From positions 6,200,001-6,264,000 of the forward strand of contig OY755198.1 of assembly GCA_963576735.1 (NCBI GenBank): 64,000 bases of DNA, in the 5' to 3' direction. A program made the position numbers and the translations under genes. Position 1 is the first letter of the stretch, and every line of letters starts with the position of its first letter. Positions 1-10,674 of the stretch are shown piece after piece. The DNA is from Bedellia somnulentella (Eukaryota; Arthropoda; Insecta; Lepidoptera; Bedelliidae). The notes under the pieces are model-generated. The model was not told the origin of the DNA and made no database searches. It saw nothing but the letters and a program-made list of their open reading frames with translations.

Positions 1-1
1 T

Positions 2-2599
2 GGCGTACATTCCACTCCGAAACATAAAACTGTACATTTTATACGAACGACTCCCGGACCGCCAGTGTATTGTAAACCACGACGCTTAGACCCTGTCCGC
101 TTACAAGCTGCTAAGAAGGAATTCAACGAGATGTTAGCTTGCGGTACAGCTCGTCGTTCTGAAAGCCCATGGTCGTCAGCGCTTCATTTGGTGAAGAAAA
201 CCGAAGACAGTTGGAGGCCGTGCGGTGATTATAGAGCTCTGAACGCACGCACTATTCCGGACAGATACCCGATCAAGCATATACACGATTTTTCTCATCA
301 GCTCGCTGGATGTACTATATTTTCTAAGATAGACCTCATAAAAGCTTTTAATCAACTTGCCATCAATAGTGCTGATATACCGAAAACAGCTATCACAACT
401 CCGTTCGGATTGTTTAAATTTCCGTTTATGTCCTTTGGTCTACGTAATGCTGCTCAAACGTTCCAAAGATTCATTGATGAGGTGCTACTTGGATTAGATT
501 TTTGCTATTCATTCGTTGACGATATATTATGCTTTTCGAGGTCGGCAGAGGAACACAAAGAACACCTTCGTCAAATATTCGAACGACTGAAACAGTATGG
601 AATTGTAATAAACTCTACTAAGTGTGAATGGGCCCGATCTGAAGTGGTATTTCTTGGATACCAGGTGTCTTCTGCAGGTACTAAGCCTCTCGAATCCAAA
701 ATAGAAGCCATCAAACAATACCCTATTCCTAAAACGGTGAAAGAACTACGGCGTTTCTTAGGGATGATTAACTTTTATCGCCGATTTATTCCGAATGCAG
801 CTAAAATTCAATCACCTTTGAACGAGCTATTAGCTGGACCTAAAATCAAAGGATCTCATCCCATCGAACTTTCACAAGCCAATTTAAAGGTTTTTAATGA
901 ATGTAAAACGTCATTAGCCCAAGCATCTCTCCTCTCGCATCCGAGCTATACTGCGGAACTCGCGATAGTAACGGACGCGTCCGACTTAGCAATAGGCGCC
1001 GTGCTGCAGCAACGAGAGAACAAAAATGAAAATTGGCAACCATTATCATTCTATTCACACAAACTGAGTACATCACAAAAGAAATATAGCCCGTATGATA
1101 GAGAGTTGTTAGCTATATACGAAGCTATAAAGTATTTCAAACATATGATCGAAGCGAGAACTTTTACTATATACACTGATCATAAACCTCTTACTTTTGC
1201 TTTTGTTGGAAACAAAGACAAGTGTTCGCCACGCCAATTTAGATATCTTGACTATATTGCACAATTTAGCACAGATATTTGCTATATACCGGGTGGTGAC
1301 AATGTTGTGGCTGACGCGCTTTCACGCATAGAAGAAGTAACCATTAATATCGATTATAATTCTCTAGCACTATCCCAGAAGACAGACTTAGAGCTACAAG
1401 AGCTTTTACGTAAGGGAAGTGCTCTACAATTGAAAAAAGTGTCGTCTACATTCTGTAAAGCGCCCATCTATTGTGATATGTCTACACAAACACCACGTCC
1501 TTATGTAACACCAACTATGAGAAAACAGGTCTTTGATATGTTACATAACCTTAATCACCCCGGTATGTCAGCTACAGTGCGACTGGTGACACAGAGATTT
1601 GTATGGCCAGGGATTCGTAAGGACTGTAGAGAGTGGGCTCGGCAATGTATATCATGCCAAAAGAGTAAAGTTTCCCGACATACAATTTCCCCCCTTTCCC
1701 CTTTCCTCACTCCATCATCAAGGTTCTCTCACATACACCTTGATATCGTAGGACCTCTAACTATTTCTAATGATTACAGATATTGTCTTACCATCATCGA
1801 CCGCTACACTCGATGGCCTGAGGTGATCCCTATGAAAGACATGAGTGCTGAGACGTGCGCAGTTGCCCTCGTCTCTGGCTGGATAGCCCGGTTCGGCTGC
1901 CCCGCCCGCGTGACCACGGACCGCGGCCGACAGTTCGAGAGCCGCCTATTTAACACGCTGACCAACCTCGTCGGTGCACATCATTATCGCACGACTTCCT
2001 ACCACCCATCAGCGAACGGCATCATCGAGCGACTTCATAGACAACTAAAAGCTGCTATCATGTGTCATGACAATCCACGTTGGACCGAGTCTCTACCCAT
2101 TGTTCTACTTGGTATGCGAAGCTCATGGAAAGAAGATTTACAATCATCATCAGCTGAACTAGTCTACGATGAACCTCTCCGCCTGCCCGGACAATTCTTA
2201 TCACCGAGAGATGACTACACAGTCGAAGACATAACCGAATATGCTACTCGTCTTCGAGCTCACATGGCAAAGCTGACGCCTAAACCTACCTCTTGGCATA
2301 GCAACTCGCCATTCTATATCCCGAAAGCTCTACACGACTGTACGCATGTTTTCATACGAAAAGACCGAGTACGCAGTTCCCTTGAAACTCCATATGCCGG
2401 ACCCTATAAAGTGATGAAGAGGTATCCAAAATACTATACAATTGACATACAAGGCAAATCAGACAACGTAACAATTGATAGATTGAAACCAGCCTTCACC
2501 ACAAGAGATACTCCGACTACTTATAATTCTACTTCTACACCCAAGCAAACTACGAGAAGTGGCCGAGTAATACGACAAACTCATTTCTATCGACCGTAG
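2..2599 (+). CDS. pol: Ty3/gypsy pol polyprotein (RT-RNase H-integrase), 5' end outside window
   Basis: This is the C-terminal part of a retrotransposon polyprotein that copies element RNA into DNA and integrates it. The frame is open from the window edge; the first ATG (65) is internal. Counting from it: reverse transcriptase with the active-site motif FVDD at about residues 150-153 (F where many families have Y), RNase H with TDAS near 303 and later YTDH and ADAL motifs, then integrase with an HHCC zinc site (H494, H498, C528, C531) and D560, D619, E655, a DD35E spacing. The HHCC and the long C-terminal tail are complete. Wording of the RT segment resembles the CsRn1-type gypsy clade, which is my inference. 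There is no internal stop, so the copy may be young. A 3' LTR follows 20 bp after the stop. Protease and gag must lie upstream of the window. Confidence 0.93.
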   Translation, partial: GVHSTPKHKTVHFIRTTPGPPVYCKPRRLDPVRLQAAKKEFNEMLACGTARRSESPWSSALHLVKKTEDSWRPCGDYRALNARTIPDRYPIKHIHDFSHQLAGCTIFSKIDLIKAFNQLAINSADIPKTAITTPFGLFKFPFMSFGLRNAAQTFQRFIDEVLLGLDFCYSFVDDILCFSRSAEEHKEHLRQIFERLKQYGIVINSTKCEWARSEVVFLGYQVSSAGTKPLESKIEAIKQYPIPKTVKELRRFLGMINFYRRFIPNAAKIQSPLNELLAGPKIKGSHPIELSQANLKVFNECKTSLAQASLLSHPSYTAELAIVTDASDLAIGAVLQQRENKNENWQPLSFYSHKLSTSQKKYSPYDRELLAIYEAIKYFKHMIEARTFTIYTDHKPLTFAFVGNKDKCSPRQFRYLDYIAQFSTDICYIPGGDNVVADALSRIEEVTINIDYNSLALSQKTDLELQELLRKGSALQLKKVSSTFCKAPIYCDMSTQTPRPYVTPTMRKQVFDMLHNLNHPGMSATVRLVTQRFVWPGIRKDCREWARQCISCQKSKVSRHTISPLSPFLTPSSRFSHIHLDIVGPLTISNDYRYCLTIIDRYTRWPEVIPMKDMSAETCAVALVSGWIARFGCPARVTTDRGRQFESRLFNTLTNLVGAHHYRTTSYHPSANGIIERLHRQLKAAIMCHDNPRWTESLPIVLLGMRSSWKEDLQSSSAELVYDEPLRLPGQFLSPRDDYTVEDITEYATRLRAHMAKLTPKPTSWHSNSPFYIPKALHDCTHVFIRKDRVRSSLETPYAGPYKVMKRYPKYYTIDIQGKSDNVTIDRLKPAFTTRDTPTTYNSTSTPKQTTRSGRVIRQTHFYRP

Positions 2600-2621
2600 T
2601 TACGGTCTAGCCGGGGAGTAA

Positions 2622-3099
2622 TGTGGCGTACTATCGCAACTTATAGTCGCTCTACCCACCACTCAATATAAATATCGGGCGACAAGTTATTGGTCAACGC
2701 CGCGCGCTCGCCGCGCTAGAGCGCCGCCCCGCGCCCGCTACTCGAGCTTCCCCACCGCTCTCGTCCGACGCTGTTGCTGCCGAAAACTGGTTTTGGAAGA
2801 GTGGTAACGGCCGCAGCGATCGTATGCTTGGAGAGTCACGTAGTCAGTCGGCTTACGAATATTCGCTAGAACTACCGCGCGCAATTAGCTATCTTTTATA
2901 TAATTCGCGAGTGCTTGCTTCTTTGTAACTAATTTATTTATTCTGTTAATTATAATTTTCGTTACTTAATTCTTCGCTTTATTTCTAATTCTGCTTTTCT
3001 AATCTATCTTTATTCTTTTACTTGAGAACTTTATCCGTTAGAGGCTATACGCATATGACCTCTACAGACCTTTTAACTAGTCAACGTGGGGTGTAAAAC
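2622..3099 (+). repeat. 3' LTR of the gypsy element (3' limit approximate)
   Basis: A purine-rich tract (CCGGGGAGTAA) precedes TGTGGCG at 2622, the expected PPT/LTR start. The LTR holds a TATA-like motif (ATATAAATA near 2668) followed by a GC-rich stretch, then T-rich sequence. I place the end at the TGTAAAACA near 3099 by TG...CA logic only. The matching 5' LTR is outside the window, so the end and the target duplication cannot be checked. Confidence 0.55.
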
Positions 3100-3370
3100 A
3101 GCCATCTCTTTTGCACTTATATAGTATCATATATTTTTATATCATTCTAACTGACAGAGTAACAATAAAATAACGCTTGTGCTAGGCAGTCAGGTGGGCG
3201 AAGAGCAATGCGCTGAGGGAAGCCACAGATATGGCCAAGCTCAACTAAATTTTAGTTCTTTTCTTTTTTTGTTTATTATATATAATAAAGTATTATTCAT
3301 AATAAAGAAAATTACATTTCACAACGAAATTATATCATACATACATACATACATACATATACTCACACCA

Positions 3371-4370
3371 TTAATTCCCATTGGGGTAGGCAGAGACTAT
3401 CGATCGCCACTTCGTACGATCCTGACAAACCTCTCTAGCTTCGTTTACATCCATCAATCTTTTCATACATGCTCTTTTATTCTTCATACTTCGGACGCCA
3501 GCCTTTTTGAGCACACTCTCAATTTGGTCCAAGTGTGTTCTCCGTGGTCGTCCTCTACTAACATTACCATCCACACTAGCTCTATAGATCCCTTTTACCA
3601 ATTTTCTATCATCCATCCTCTCTATGTGCCCAAACCATCTCAACATTCCTTTTTCTATCTTTCTTACAATATCATCTTTCACACCACACTTTTCACGAAT
3701 AACACTATTTCTCACTCGGTCACACAATCTAACATTACAATTTTTTCTGAGGGACCTCATCTCTACTGCATTCACTCTGCTCTCATGCTTCTTCTGCCAC
3801 ACCCAACATTCGCTTCCATACATAAGCGTAGGAACAAGAACAGCATCATGCACAGCCATTTGGGCCTTTTCAGACACCGATTGTCTGATCATTAGGCTAT
3901 TCATTGCTCCATTTACCGCATTACCCTTTTTCACTCTTCTTTCAATGTCTTCATCACATCTTCCATCCCTTGTAAACAAACTTCCCAGATATACAAACTC
4001 CTTCACCTGTTCCACATCCTTGCCATCAATCGCAATCACGCATTCTGTCACATCTTCCTGTCTCTCAAAAACCATCGTTTTGGTCTTATCCACATTCACC
4101 CTCATTCCCTTTCTTACAAAAGACTCACATGCAATATTCATCATCTCTTGCAACTCTTCTGCCGATGATGCAAGTAGCACTTGATCGTCAGCATACAAGA
4201 GGCGTTTAATGATGAATCCACCCATTCTTAGTCCATAATCACTTTCACGCAACTCTGTCAAACAGTCATCCATGAACAAATTGAAGAGCCACGGAGAAGC
4301 TACACATCCCTGTCGGACACCCCTAGAGATTCCGAACCAGTCAGTGTTTTCCCCGTTTACTCTTACACAT
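3371..4370 (-). pseudogene. RTE reverse transcriptase, C-terminal part
   Basis: On the minus strand this reads the end of the RT palm including YADD, then thumb and C-terminal region up to a stop about 30 bp before the microsatellite tail. It matches the last ~330 residues of the RTE protein at 37916-39862 with only a few changes. The N-terminal portion is displaced to 6467-6553 and then lost, so it cannot make a working enzyme. Confidence 0.85.
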
Positions 4371-4372
4371 AC

Positions 4373-4825
4373 AGAACATACATAGATAACATATACAAAC
4401 TACAACTAAGCATTTTAAAAAAGATTGTTCCATCAAAGATAAAAATCAAATACAAAGACGATAACAAATCAATATTTGAATACTGCAAAATTATCAATGT
4501 CTTTAATAAAACAAAGTTCCTAATTATGTGTGAAGAAAAGGAGAATATAATTAATTTAAAACGCCGTACGCGACCGATCTCATTACGCTCGCTATCTTAT
4601 ATACCTACATTTGTTGTGCCTAGATGTAACAATGACTACGGCAGGCGAACGATAGAATGCATATTACCGCAGGTACTCAATGAACTACCGAGCGAGGTCA
4701 TTGATTCACTGCGCGTGGACAACCACAAATGTAAAACTATATTAAAAAGATATTTCCAACAACAATGTAAAACAGGGCCGATTTCACAGGTGGCGGAGGG
4801 TGCCGGTGGGGCAGATGAGCCATGA
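4373..4825 (+). pseudogene. LINE ORF2 C-terminal fragment
   Basis: An open frame of about 150 codons from the junction to the stop. It shows the usual CR1/Jockey tail with arginine-rich middle and an N-E-L-P core followed by a basic helix (ILKRYFQQQ). It lacks the reverse transcriptase and endonuclease, so it is dead. Confidence 0.65.
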
Positions 4826-4918
4826 ACTCTTATAGAATTCTTGCCTCATCTGTCACGCGGGTATCATCCGCGGCGTGTGAAATTGGGCCATGTTACGATG
4901 GTCAGTCAGCATTGTATA

Positions 4919-5966
4919 TGTCGCAACCAACTGGACAAATCAGCCAGCTGACAAAGCAGCTAGCCGCTTAATTAAACGCTGGCTCCTAGTAAAGGGCTAA
5001 ACTTCAGTAAGCCATTTAGTTGAACACAACGTCCTACCACTTGGCTGATCGTTATATCGCCGTCTGGTTATTAAGGGTGACTATGAGGTTTTATGCAGCA
5101 TGAAAATAAAACCAAATAACTTTAAATAATAACTTGTATTAAATTAAAAAAACAATGCAAAGAGTGTGCTACAAAAATATGTGTAGGTATTTAAATAGGC
5201 ATCTAAAAATAAATACGCATAATACTTTAAAAACAACTCGGGTACTTTTTATGGCAGCAATACTTTAATTTATTTATTTAATACAATATTAACAATTAAA
5301 TGGCACAAAGCTTTGGCACACTAGCTAGCAAACGCAATACATGTAACTTCAGTATTATCATTTAAGCTTTCAGTTTCATTCTGTATGATTTTCAAACTTA
5401 ATGGCTCGGATACAGAATATAGGCCAGGATTTGTTTCAACTTGAATGACAACAGATACATGTGTATTAATAGGCTAGGCCCTAGGTAAAATACGCATCGT
5501 GGGATTAAATGCTCTTCATTCCCTACCACCATAACATCATACTTGTGCGTCCAATAATATTACATTTTTTGGTTATAATTCATGGTCACCTTAGCATTTT
5601 GTATATAATTTATAACCTCCAAAACTTTCCAAATAGTCGCCAAAACTGCTATCATCTGCTAGGGCTGGTGTATTTATTGAAATTTCCATGATTGAACACT
5701 TTTAAACAGTTATTCTATTAATTTTAACAGAAAAATAATGTAAAATGAAACTTGAAAAATTAAATTACTAAATACAAATCACCCGCCTGACTTAACGTCA
5801 GCCCAAACCAACGGGCTGACTATTCAATCAGCCGGGTGATTGGACGTTCAGTGACGACGACGACAATTCATTTTACAAGCGGGCTAGCCTTTTAACTAGG
5901 AGCCGGCGTTTAATTAAGCGGCTAGCTGTTTAATGAGTTGGCTGATTTAACCAGTTGGCTGCGACA
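4919..5966. mobile_element. 1.05 kb non-autonomous TIR DNA element
   Basis: The ends TGTCGCAACCAACTGG and its imperfect reverse complement at 5951-5966 form inverted repeats of about 85 bp with roughly 80 percent match. The other LINE 3' UTR copy at 6107-6383 lacks this block at the same place, so it is an internal empty-site control. TATA flanks both sides, but because the target is a TA run the duplication could be 2 or 4 bp. No coding potential was seen. Two nested hairpins lie at 5777-5842 (GTCAGCCC / GGGCTGAC and AATCACCCG / CGGGTGATT). Confidence 0.75.
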
Positions 5967-6383
5967 TATATAAATTTATAAGTAAATTATATTTATATTC
6001 ATATTCCTTAAATAGAGAACGTCACTAAGACGCAGTACAATCAACTGTGATTTACAATGTAAGAGCGGGGGACGGTGGTCACAATTAAACCTTAGAAGAG
6101 GATTGTTTTTTTTTTTTTAATTATTTATTCATTATAAAGACAAAATACATTATACAATGGTTATATCGTGGTCACTTAATCCTCTTCTAAGGTTTAATTG
6201 TGACCACCGTCCCCCACTCTTACATTGTAAATCACAGTTGATTGTATTGCGTCTTAGTGACGTTCTCTATTTAAGAAATATGAATATAAATATAATTTAC
6301 TTATAAATTTATATACAATGCTGACTGACCATCGTAACATGGCCCAATTTCACACGCCGCGGATGATACCCGCGTGACAGATG
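5967..6383. repeat. Large palindrome from LINE 3' UTR inverted duplication
   Basis: Sequence 5967-6106 is the near-perfect reverse complement of 6180-6325, and 4846-4914 that of 6316-6383. Without the 1 kb insertion this is a hairpin with arms of about 210 bp and a 70-bp loop (6107-6178) that is itself the LINE 3' terminus read backwards (poly-T first). Confidence 0.85.
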
Positions 6384-6553
6384 ACCACGATATGAAGTGA
6401 CCACGATATAATCATTGTATAATGTATTTTTTCTTTATAATGAATAAATAATTAAAAAAAAAACATGCACTAGAATCCTCATAGAGTGATACCAATGCAC
6501 GTATAAGTTGACTCCCCAAACCGAACTTGGATAACACCTCCCATAATTAAATT

Positions 6554-6712
6554 ATATCATGGTCCTACTTAATCCTTTTGAAGGTTTAATTGTAACTACC
6601 GTCCCCCGTTCTTACATTGCAATTACAATGTGTATTTATGTATTGCGTCTTAGTGACATCCTCTATTTAAATTCCATTGCTGACTAACCATCATAGCATT
6701 ACTGCACCAATT
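6554..6712 (-). repeat. Third, diverged copy of the same LINE 3' UTR
   Basis: It directly abuts the end of RTE copy 1. In reverse it matches the 3' UTR copy at 6180-6325 (for example CCGTCCCC, TTACATTG and TTAGTGAC words) with clear divergence. No coding sequence. Confidence 0.6.
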
Positions 6713-6809
6713 GTTTAGGCTGGGCATCTACTGTCAGTCAGTAACGAAACTATTTTATATGAATATGAGCTCTGCACAGACACATAATTTTTTCTTTAAT
6801 TCGTTTCAG

Positions 6810-7114
6810 CATTTACAGAAACTGACATTGAATTTAAGGTGGAAATTGAAGAAAACCCAATTTCAACAGAAATCATAACTGAAGCACCACTGGATGTAAA
6901 TACAACTCCAGAATTCTCTATTAAAACTGAACCAAATGCTCAAACATGCCCGTTGTATTCTGATGTCGAGGATTTGGTTTCTGACAATGAGGATATCATT
7001 TCTGAGTATGAGGGTGCCGTTTCCCAGACTAAAACTATACGGGAATCTTTCGCTTTTCAAAAGACAGTGTTACCAAGAAAAGAGTATACAAAACTTGGCT
7101 GTAATAGTCAAATG
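6810..7114 (+). CDS. Candidate internal exon of an unidentified host gene
   Basis: A 305-bp open segment is bounded by a pyrimidine-rich tract ending in CAG (to 6809) and a strong donor GTAAGT (7115). The reading frame is open across the exon and the peptide is acidic and low in hydrophobics, with an IKTEP motif typical of a sumoylation site and clusters of D/E. That composition is common in linkers of insect transcription regulators, for example zinc-finger proteins, but no domain is visible. The neighbouring DNA is LINE debris upstream and a SINE downstream. I see no partner exon, so an exapted or dead exon remains possible. Confidence 0.5.
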
Positions 7115-7167
7115 GTAAGTATCATTTGTCACACATACCAACAAATACTCAAGGTTTATTGTATTAA

Positions 7168-7512
7168 AAAACCATGATAGCTCAATGGGTAGAACACCGG
7201 TTATCGTGCAAATGACTAGTGTTCAAATCCCGGGTCGGGCCTACGCCAATTTGTTTTTTCTAAAGACATATGTGTGGTGAGGGAAAACATCGTGAGGAAA
7301 CCCACATGGCTGAGTTGTACTCATGTACTCATGTGCACAGTGTATACGGCGACAGGCCTGCTCCCCATCACGTGAGTACACTGTCCATGCCAAACGTGGG
7401 TACTCTGAACACCAGATGACAAAGTCACGTGATGTTCAGAAGTATTAGTACCTCTGCCAACCCCTTTGGGGATATTCGGCGTAAACGTTTATGTTATGTT
7501 ATTTTATTCAGT
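7168..7512 (+). mobile_element. tRNA-derived SINE, family B, full copy
   Basis: The head (7175-7245) has an A box (TAGCTCAATGGGTAGAAC) and a B box (GTTCAAATCCC), that is, a polymerase III promoter. The body carries CACGTGA, CTGAACACC and CCAACCCCTTTGGGG words shared with copies at 12396, 16150, 37484, 41797/46070 and 51638, and ends in repeats of TTATG. Non-coding. Confidence 0.85.
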
Positions 7513-7654
7513 ATTTGTATTCATCTACAACTATAGAAATTTGAAAGGGAAAAATGTATATACAGAACTGTTAGTTAATTACATTGTCATGATGTAAGAA
7601 TGGCTGTGTAGTAACAACTAACAATAGCACCAACTAACCCACTTGCTTCATCCT

Positions 7655-7826
7655 TCATTGCTCCATTTATCGGATTACCCTTTTTCACTTTTCTTTTGAT
7701 GTCTTCATCACACTTTCCATCCCCAGTAAACAAACTTCTCAGGTATACAAACTCTTTCACTTGTTTAAATTTCTTTTCATTAATTGTAATCACGCATTCG
7801 GTCATGTTCTCCTCGCTTTATATTTC
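7655..7826 (-). pseudogene. RTE reverse transcriptase fragment
   Basis: The peptide matches the region just after the RT core of the RTE element (VKEFVYL then SLFTGDGKCDEDI), about 45 codons, diverged from the two young copies. No tail is attached. Confidence 0.75.
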
Positions 7827-7828
7827 CT

Positions 7829-8090
7829 ACATACATACATAAACTCACGACTGTGAATCCTTTGAAGGGGTAGCCAGAGCTAGGAAATTAGAAATTTCTC
7901 TGCCACTTTTGCTGTGTATTTGTTTTATTGTATGTCTGCTGTGTAGTGTCGGCTTAAAATAGCACTACCCCATTTCTTCCGGTGGGTGTACGCAAGAGGC
8001 GACTAACGGTATTGGGGCTTTTTAAGTGACTTGGGCGATGCGGTTGGAGACCCATCACCAACAACCTTTATTTCACCATTTTGTATTTTT
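7829..8090. mobile_element. Two abutting RTE-like SINE halves in opposite orientation
   Basis: 7829-7911 is the 3' half on the minus strand (CATA tail, then the GGGGTAGCCAGAGC block). 7930-8090 is the 5' half on the plus strand (GTGTAGTGTCGGCTT through ACCCATCACCAACAACC). Together they look like a copy inverted internally, or two truncated insertions. Confidence 0.7.
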
Positions 8091-9330
8091 TGTATTGGTC
8101 GGCTTAGATTGCGCTCGTATTAAGTGCAGTTGTGATACAGTGTGGCTCTGTTGTGTCCCTTAGACGTGAGGTCAGTATTAATGTTATAATAATTTTACAC
8201 TCAACATTTTTGTAGTATGTTCATAATAGGATGAGTTCTGAAACAACTGTCAATGATAATACGTTTATAAACATTTGAGTATCGTAATTATAAATTTTAA
8301 TGTATAAAAATGCTTTGACATATACGAAAACTTTTCGATATATAAGGGACTAGGTAGATACATAGTATATTGTCTTCGTTGTAATCAGGTTAAACTAGCG
8401 ATCTTTCATAGTTTGTCTAATTGGAAGCACGGTAAGCATTGAAGAGAAAAAGTCATGATCGCGAAATAAGAAAAAGTCTTTAAATTCCCATGTGTGAATA
8501 CTGGGAATCTAAAACTTTTAATTAAAAAAACCTATCACGTAAAACTTACAAAAATCATTCTGTGAAGTAAAAGCTAAGAACTTCTGCCAAACATATCGCG
8601 GTATTGTTTTATTAAGTTACATACATACATATACGGTTCTCCAAAATTAATAATACTCATGCAGATCTTCGGTAATTCTCGTATTCCGGAAAAACACCGA
8701 ATAATTGAATCGTAAGCGCCCTAAACAATGCATTTGCATTTTGCATCTTGTTTAAAAGTAATACGAGTCAATATCACGTGTTCTCAAACAAAATCAATTC
8801 GTCCGGGCGGTGGCGGTCGCCGGGCAGTCAAAGGGCCGTCAACGTCAATCGTCTTAACATATAGTGTGGAATTATATAGAGCTGCTATCATACACCCTTC
8901 TTGGGTTTGTTTTCAAAGGTGAATTTAATTATAACTTTATTTATCTTATTTAAATTTTACAATAATGTTTATTTTGTAAAATAGGAAGTCTACTAACATT
9001 TTTCACGTTTTTTTAATATTACAAATACAAAGATATTCACGCTAAATACATATTAAGTATAAATACATATAAGAAAGATATGCATGCTTAAATAAACAAA
9101 GAGAAATAAAGGTATAAACAATATTACTCCTCCTTCAATATTTTAATGTAAACCTGTGTTTTTTTCTTCTCTTCAGTCTTCTGCCATTTTTTCTTCTTCT
9201 AATGTAAACCTTGTGTTATTTAAACCTTATTTTCTTTCATCTTCAAGCTAGCATCAATAACACACAAGAAAATTACTATTAATTTTCGAAGTAAATCAAT
9301 TCAACAATGATTGTAGCATATTCGCAACCG
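8091..9330. other. No gene seen: AT-rich intergenic DNA
   Basis: No supported coding region, RNA or complete repeat was recognised. A short CATA tract sits at 8623-8635. The 18-mer GTTCTCCAAAATTAATAA at 8636 recurs in reverse near 10133-10150, each time beside an RTE tail. Confidence 0.5.
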
Positions 9331-9337
9331 TGTGGAT

Positions 9338-9580
9338 ATCCTCGTATTTCGGACTGAGAACGTGTAAAAAAGAAACAAAGGATAGAGAAATTTCGCGCTG
9401 GATGCCAACTGACACTGTAGCTCAGTTGGCAGAGCGACGGGGGCGTATACCCGAAGGTCGCGGGTTCGAACCCCGCCAGTGTCGAAATTTTTCTTTCCTT
9501 TAATAACATCTTTTATTTATGAGTAATAATCCCCACATGAGGAATTCATGTCAAAAAACATTAAATAACATATATCTAAA
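9338..9580 (+). mobile_element. tRNA-like SINE, family C
   Basis: The core 9411-9484 folds partly like a tRNA: a 7-bp acceptor pairing GACACTG / CAGTGTC, a D stem GCTC/GAGC and a perfect T arm GCGGG-TTCGAAC-CCCGC. The anticodon stem cannot form five pairs, so I do not call a working tRNA. The flanks (AAAGGATAGA before, AAATTTTTCTTTCCTTT after, CCCCACATGAGG further on) recur at 47550-47771. Confidence 0.7.
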
Positions 9581-9767
9581 TTTTCTCTTCGTTAAAACCT
9601 TGCCCTTGATGTCTTGAACCATCGTGCAAAATTTAGCTGTGATTGGAGCAACCGTTTAGGAGGAGTTCTGTGACAAGCCTAATACAAAAGTCGGGGGTAA
9701 ATGGAGCTTCGCTCTAATTATTTATCAGTAACGGAATTTGATTCAATATTTCGATTTTCGTGATGTT

Positions 9768-9840
9768 CAAGGTCGCGGGTTCGAACCCCGCCAGTGTCGA
9801 AATTTTTCTTTCCTTTAATAACATCTTTTATTTATTAGAT
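9768..9840 (+). repeat. Partial copy of SINE family C (T arm and tail)
   Basis: It repeats the T arm and following tail of the 9338 copy (GGTCGCGGGTTCGAACCCCG and the CTTTCCTTTAATAACATC tail) about 300 bp downstream, lacking the tRNA 5' half. Confidence 0.75.
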
Positions 9841-10154
9841 AGATGTTACCATTGAGGAATAATCACCCTTGAATGTTTCCCACGTTAGTCAATGGGAAAA
9901 GAGTGTAAAAACAACTTGCACGCGCTTAAAGAATTTTTCATTGTTCCAATGCAGCGAAGCAATAAAACAATTTAAAACCACACATGTTTGATTTTGTCCG
10001 GCTTCGCTCTAAATTTCAGCATGCGATGCATTCATGCCCACCTAGTAACATGCACTGAACCACTCTATATACATATCGTCTCCTGATGCTCGGGGAACAC
10101 GATCGTTGCCGAATAGTGACGAATATTTTTATGCCCATTATTAATTTTGGAGAA

Positions 10155-10200
10155 CTGTAATCACTCCAACAATTCCTATTGGGGTAGGCAGAGACTATTA
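10155..10200 (-). repeat. RTE 3'-terminal fragment
   Basis: The block TTGGGGTAGGCAGAGACTAT is the RTE 3' end in reverse. It is joined to unrelated DNA at 10200. Confidence 0.7.
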
Positions 10201-10407
10201 ACATAATAAAATTGGAGCTTATATGGATGCTCCGTAGCATAAACACTTCAGTACCGCGATGTAGGAATTATAACGACGAGCGTGACGATAATATTGACGT
10301 TATATTGCACTGTCAAACTTTATGTTTATTTTGCTGTCAGCAATTTTATATAGTTCGCACAAAGAGAACTTAGCTAAATAGAGAAGACATGAAGAATATC
10401 AATTTCC

Positions 10408-10674
10408 GTAAGTGTATTTTAGTATATTTAGTGTATACGTATGAGCAACAAAAGTCAGAACATAGAATCAACCAATCAGGGTGTATGGACAACGTATTTC
10501 TACAATTTGTTTTTAGCGGAATTCATTCAGCAATTTTTTCCACTATATTTACTTAAGTCCACTTTGAGTTCGCATCACCGAAATAGCGCGTTGCTACAAT
10601 CCTATGATGAACTAACTGAAGTACATATTTTATGGTTTTTCGTCGTCACATCATTACTCTTTGTCTTGTTTTAG
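10408..10674 (+). other. Probable 5' UTR intron of the piggyBac-like gene
   Basis: A donor CC|GTAAGT at 10408 and an acceptor TTGTCTTGTTTTAG ending at 10674 place the start codon as the first base of the next exon. An upstream ATG at 10389 is not in frame with the main ORF after splicing. This is inference from splice signals only. Confidence 0.45.

Larger units (their letters stand above)
4371..6462 (+). mobile_element. 5'-truncated LINE (CR1/Jockey-like) insertion with rearranged 3' UTR
   Basis: It begins inside the ORF2 C-terminus at 4371 and ends with AATAAATAATTA and a poly-A run just before 6463. The 3' UTR is not simple. After 6106 it turns into an inverted copy of itself (6107-6383, starting with poly-T), then the true 3' end follows in forward direction (6384-6462). 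A separate TIR element sits at 4919-5966. The family is not named here; the C-terminal domain is of the CR1/Jockey type. Confidence 0.75.
3337..6553 (-). mobile_element. RTE-clade LINE copy 1, 5'-truncated and split by an insertion
   Basis: The 3' tail (CATA repeat) is at 3337-3360 and sequence nearly identical to RTE copy 2 (37887-40094) runs to 4370. It resumes at 6467 and ends at 6553. The missing join falls inside one word that copy 2 has uninterrupted at 38907-38916, so 4371-6462 is an insertion. ACAT is present on both sides and is the minimal target duplication. The copy is 5'-truncated at 6553. Confidence 0.85.

Noticed and set aside
3179..3895. A plus-strand 238-codon frame
   Set aside because: It is the opposite-strand reading of the RTE reverse transcriptase and of low-complexity tail.
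9411..9484. A functional tRNA gene
   Set aside because: Acceptor, D and T arms pair, but the anticodon stem does not and related copies sit in SINE context.
10441..10674. 77-codon frame just before the piggyBac-like gene
   Set aside because: Hydrophobic AT-driven composition and position inside the likely 5' intron.
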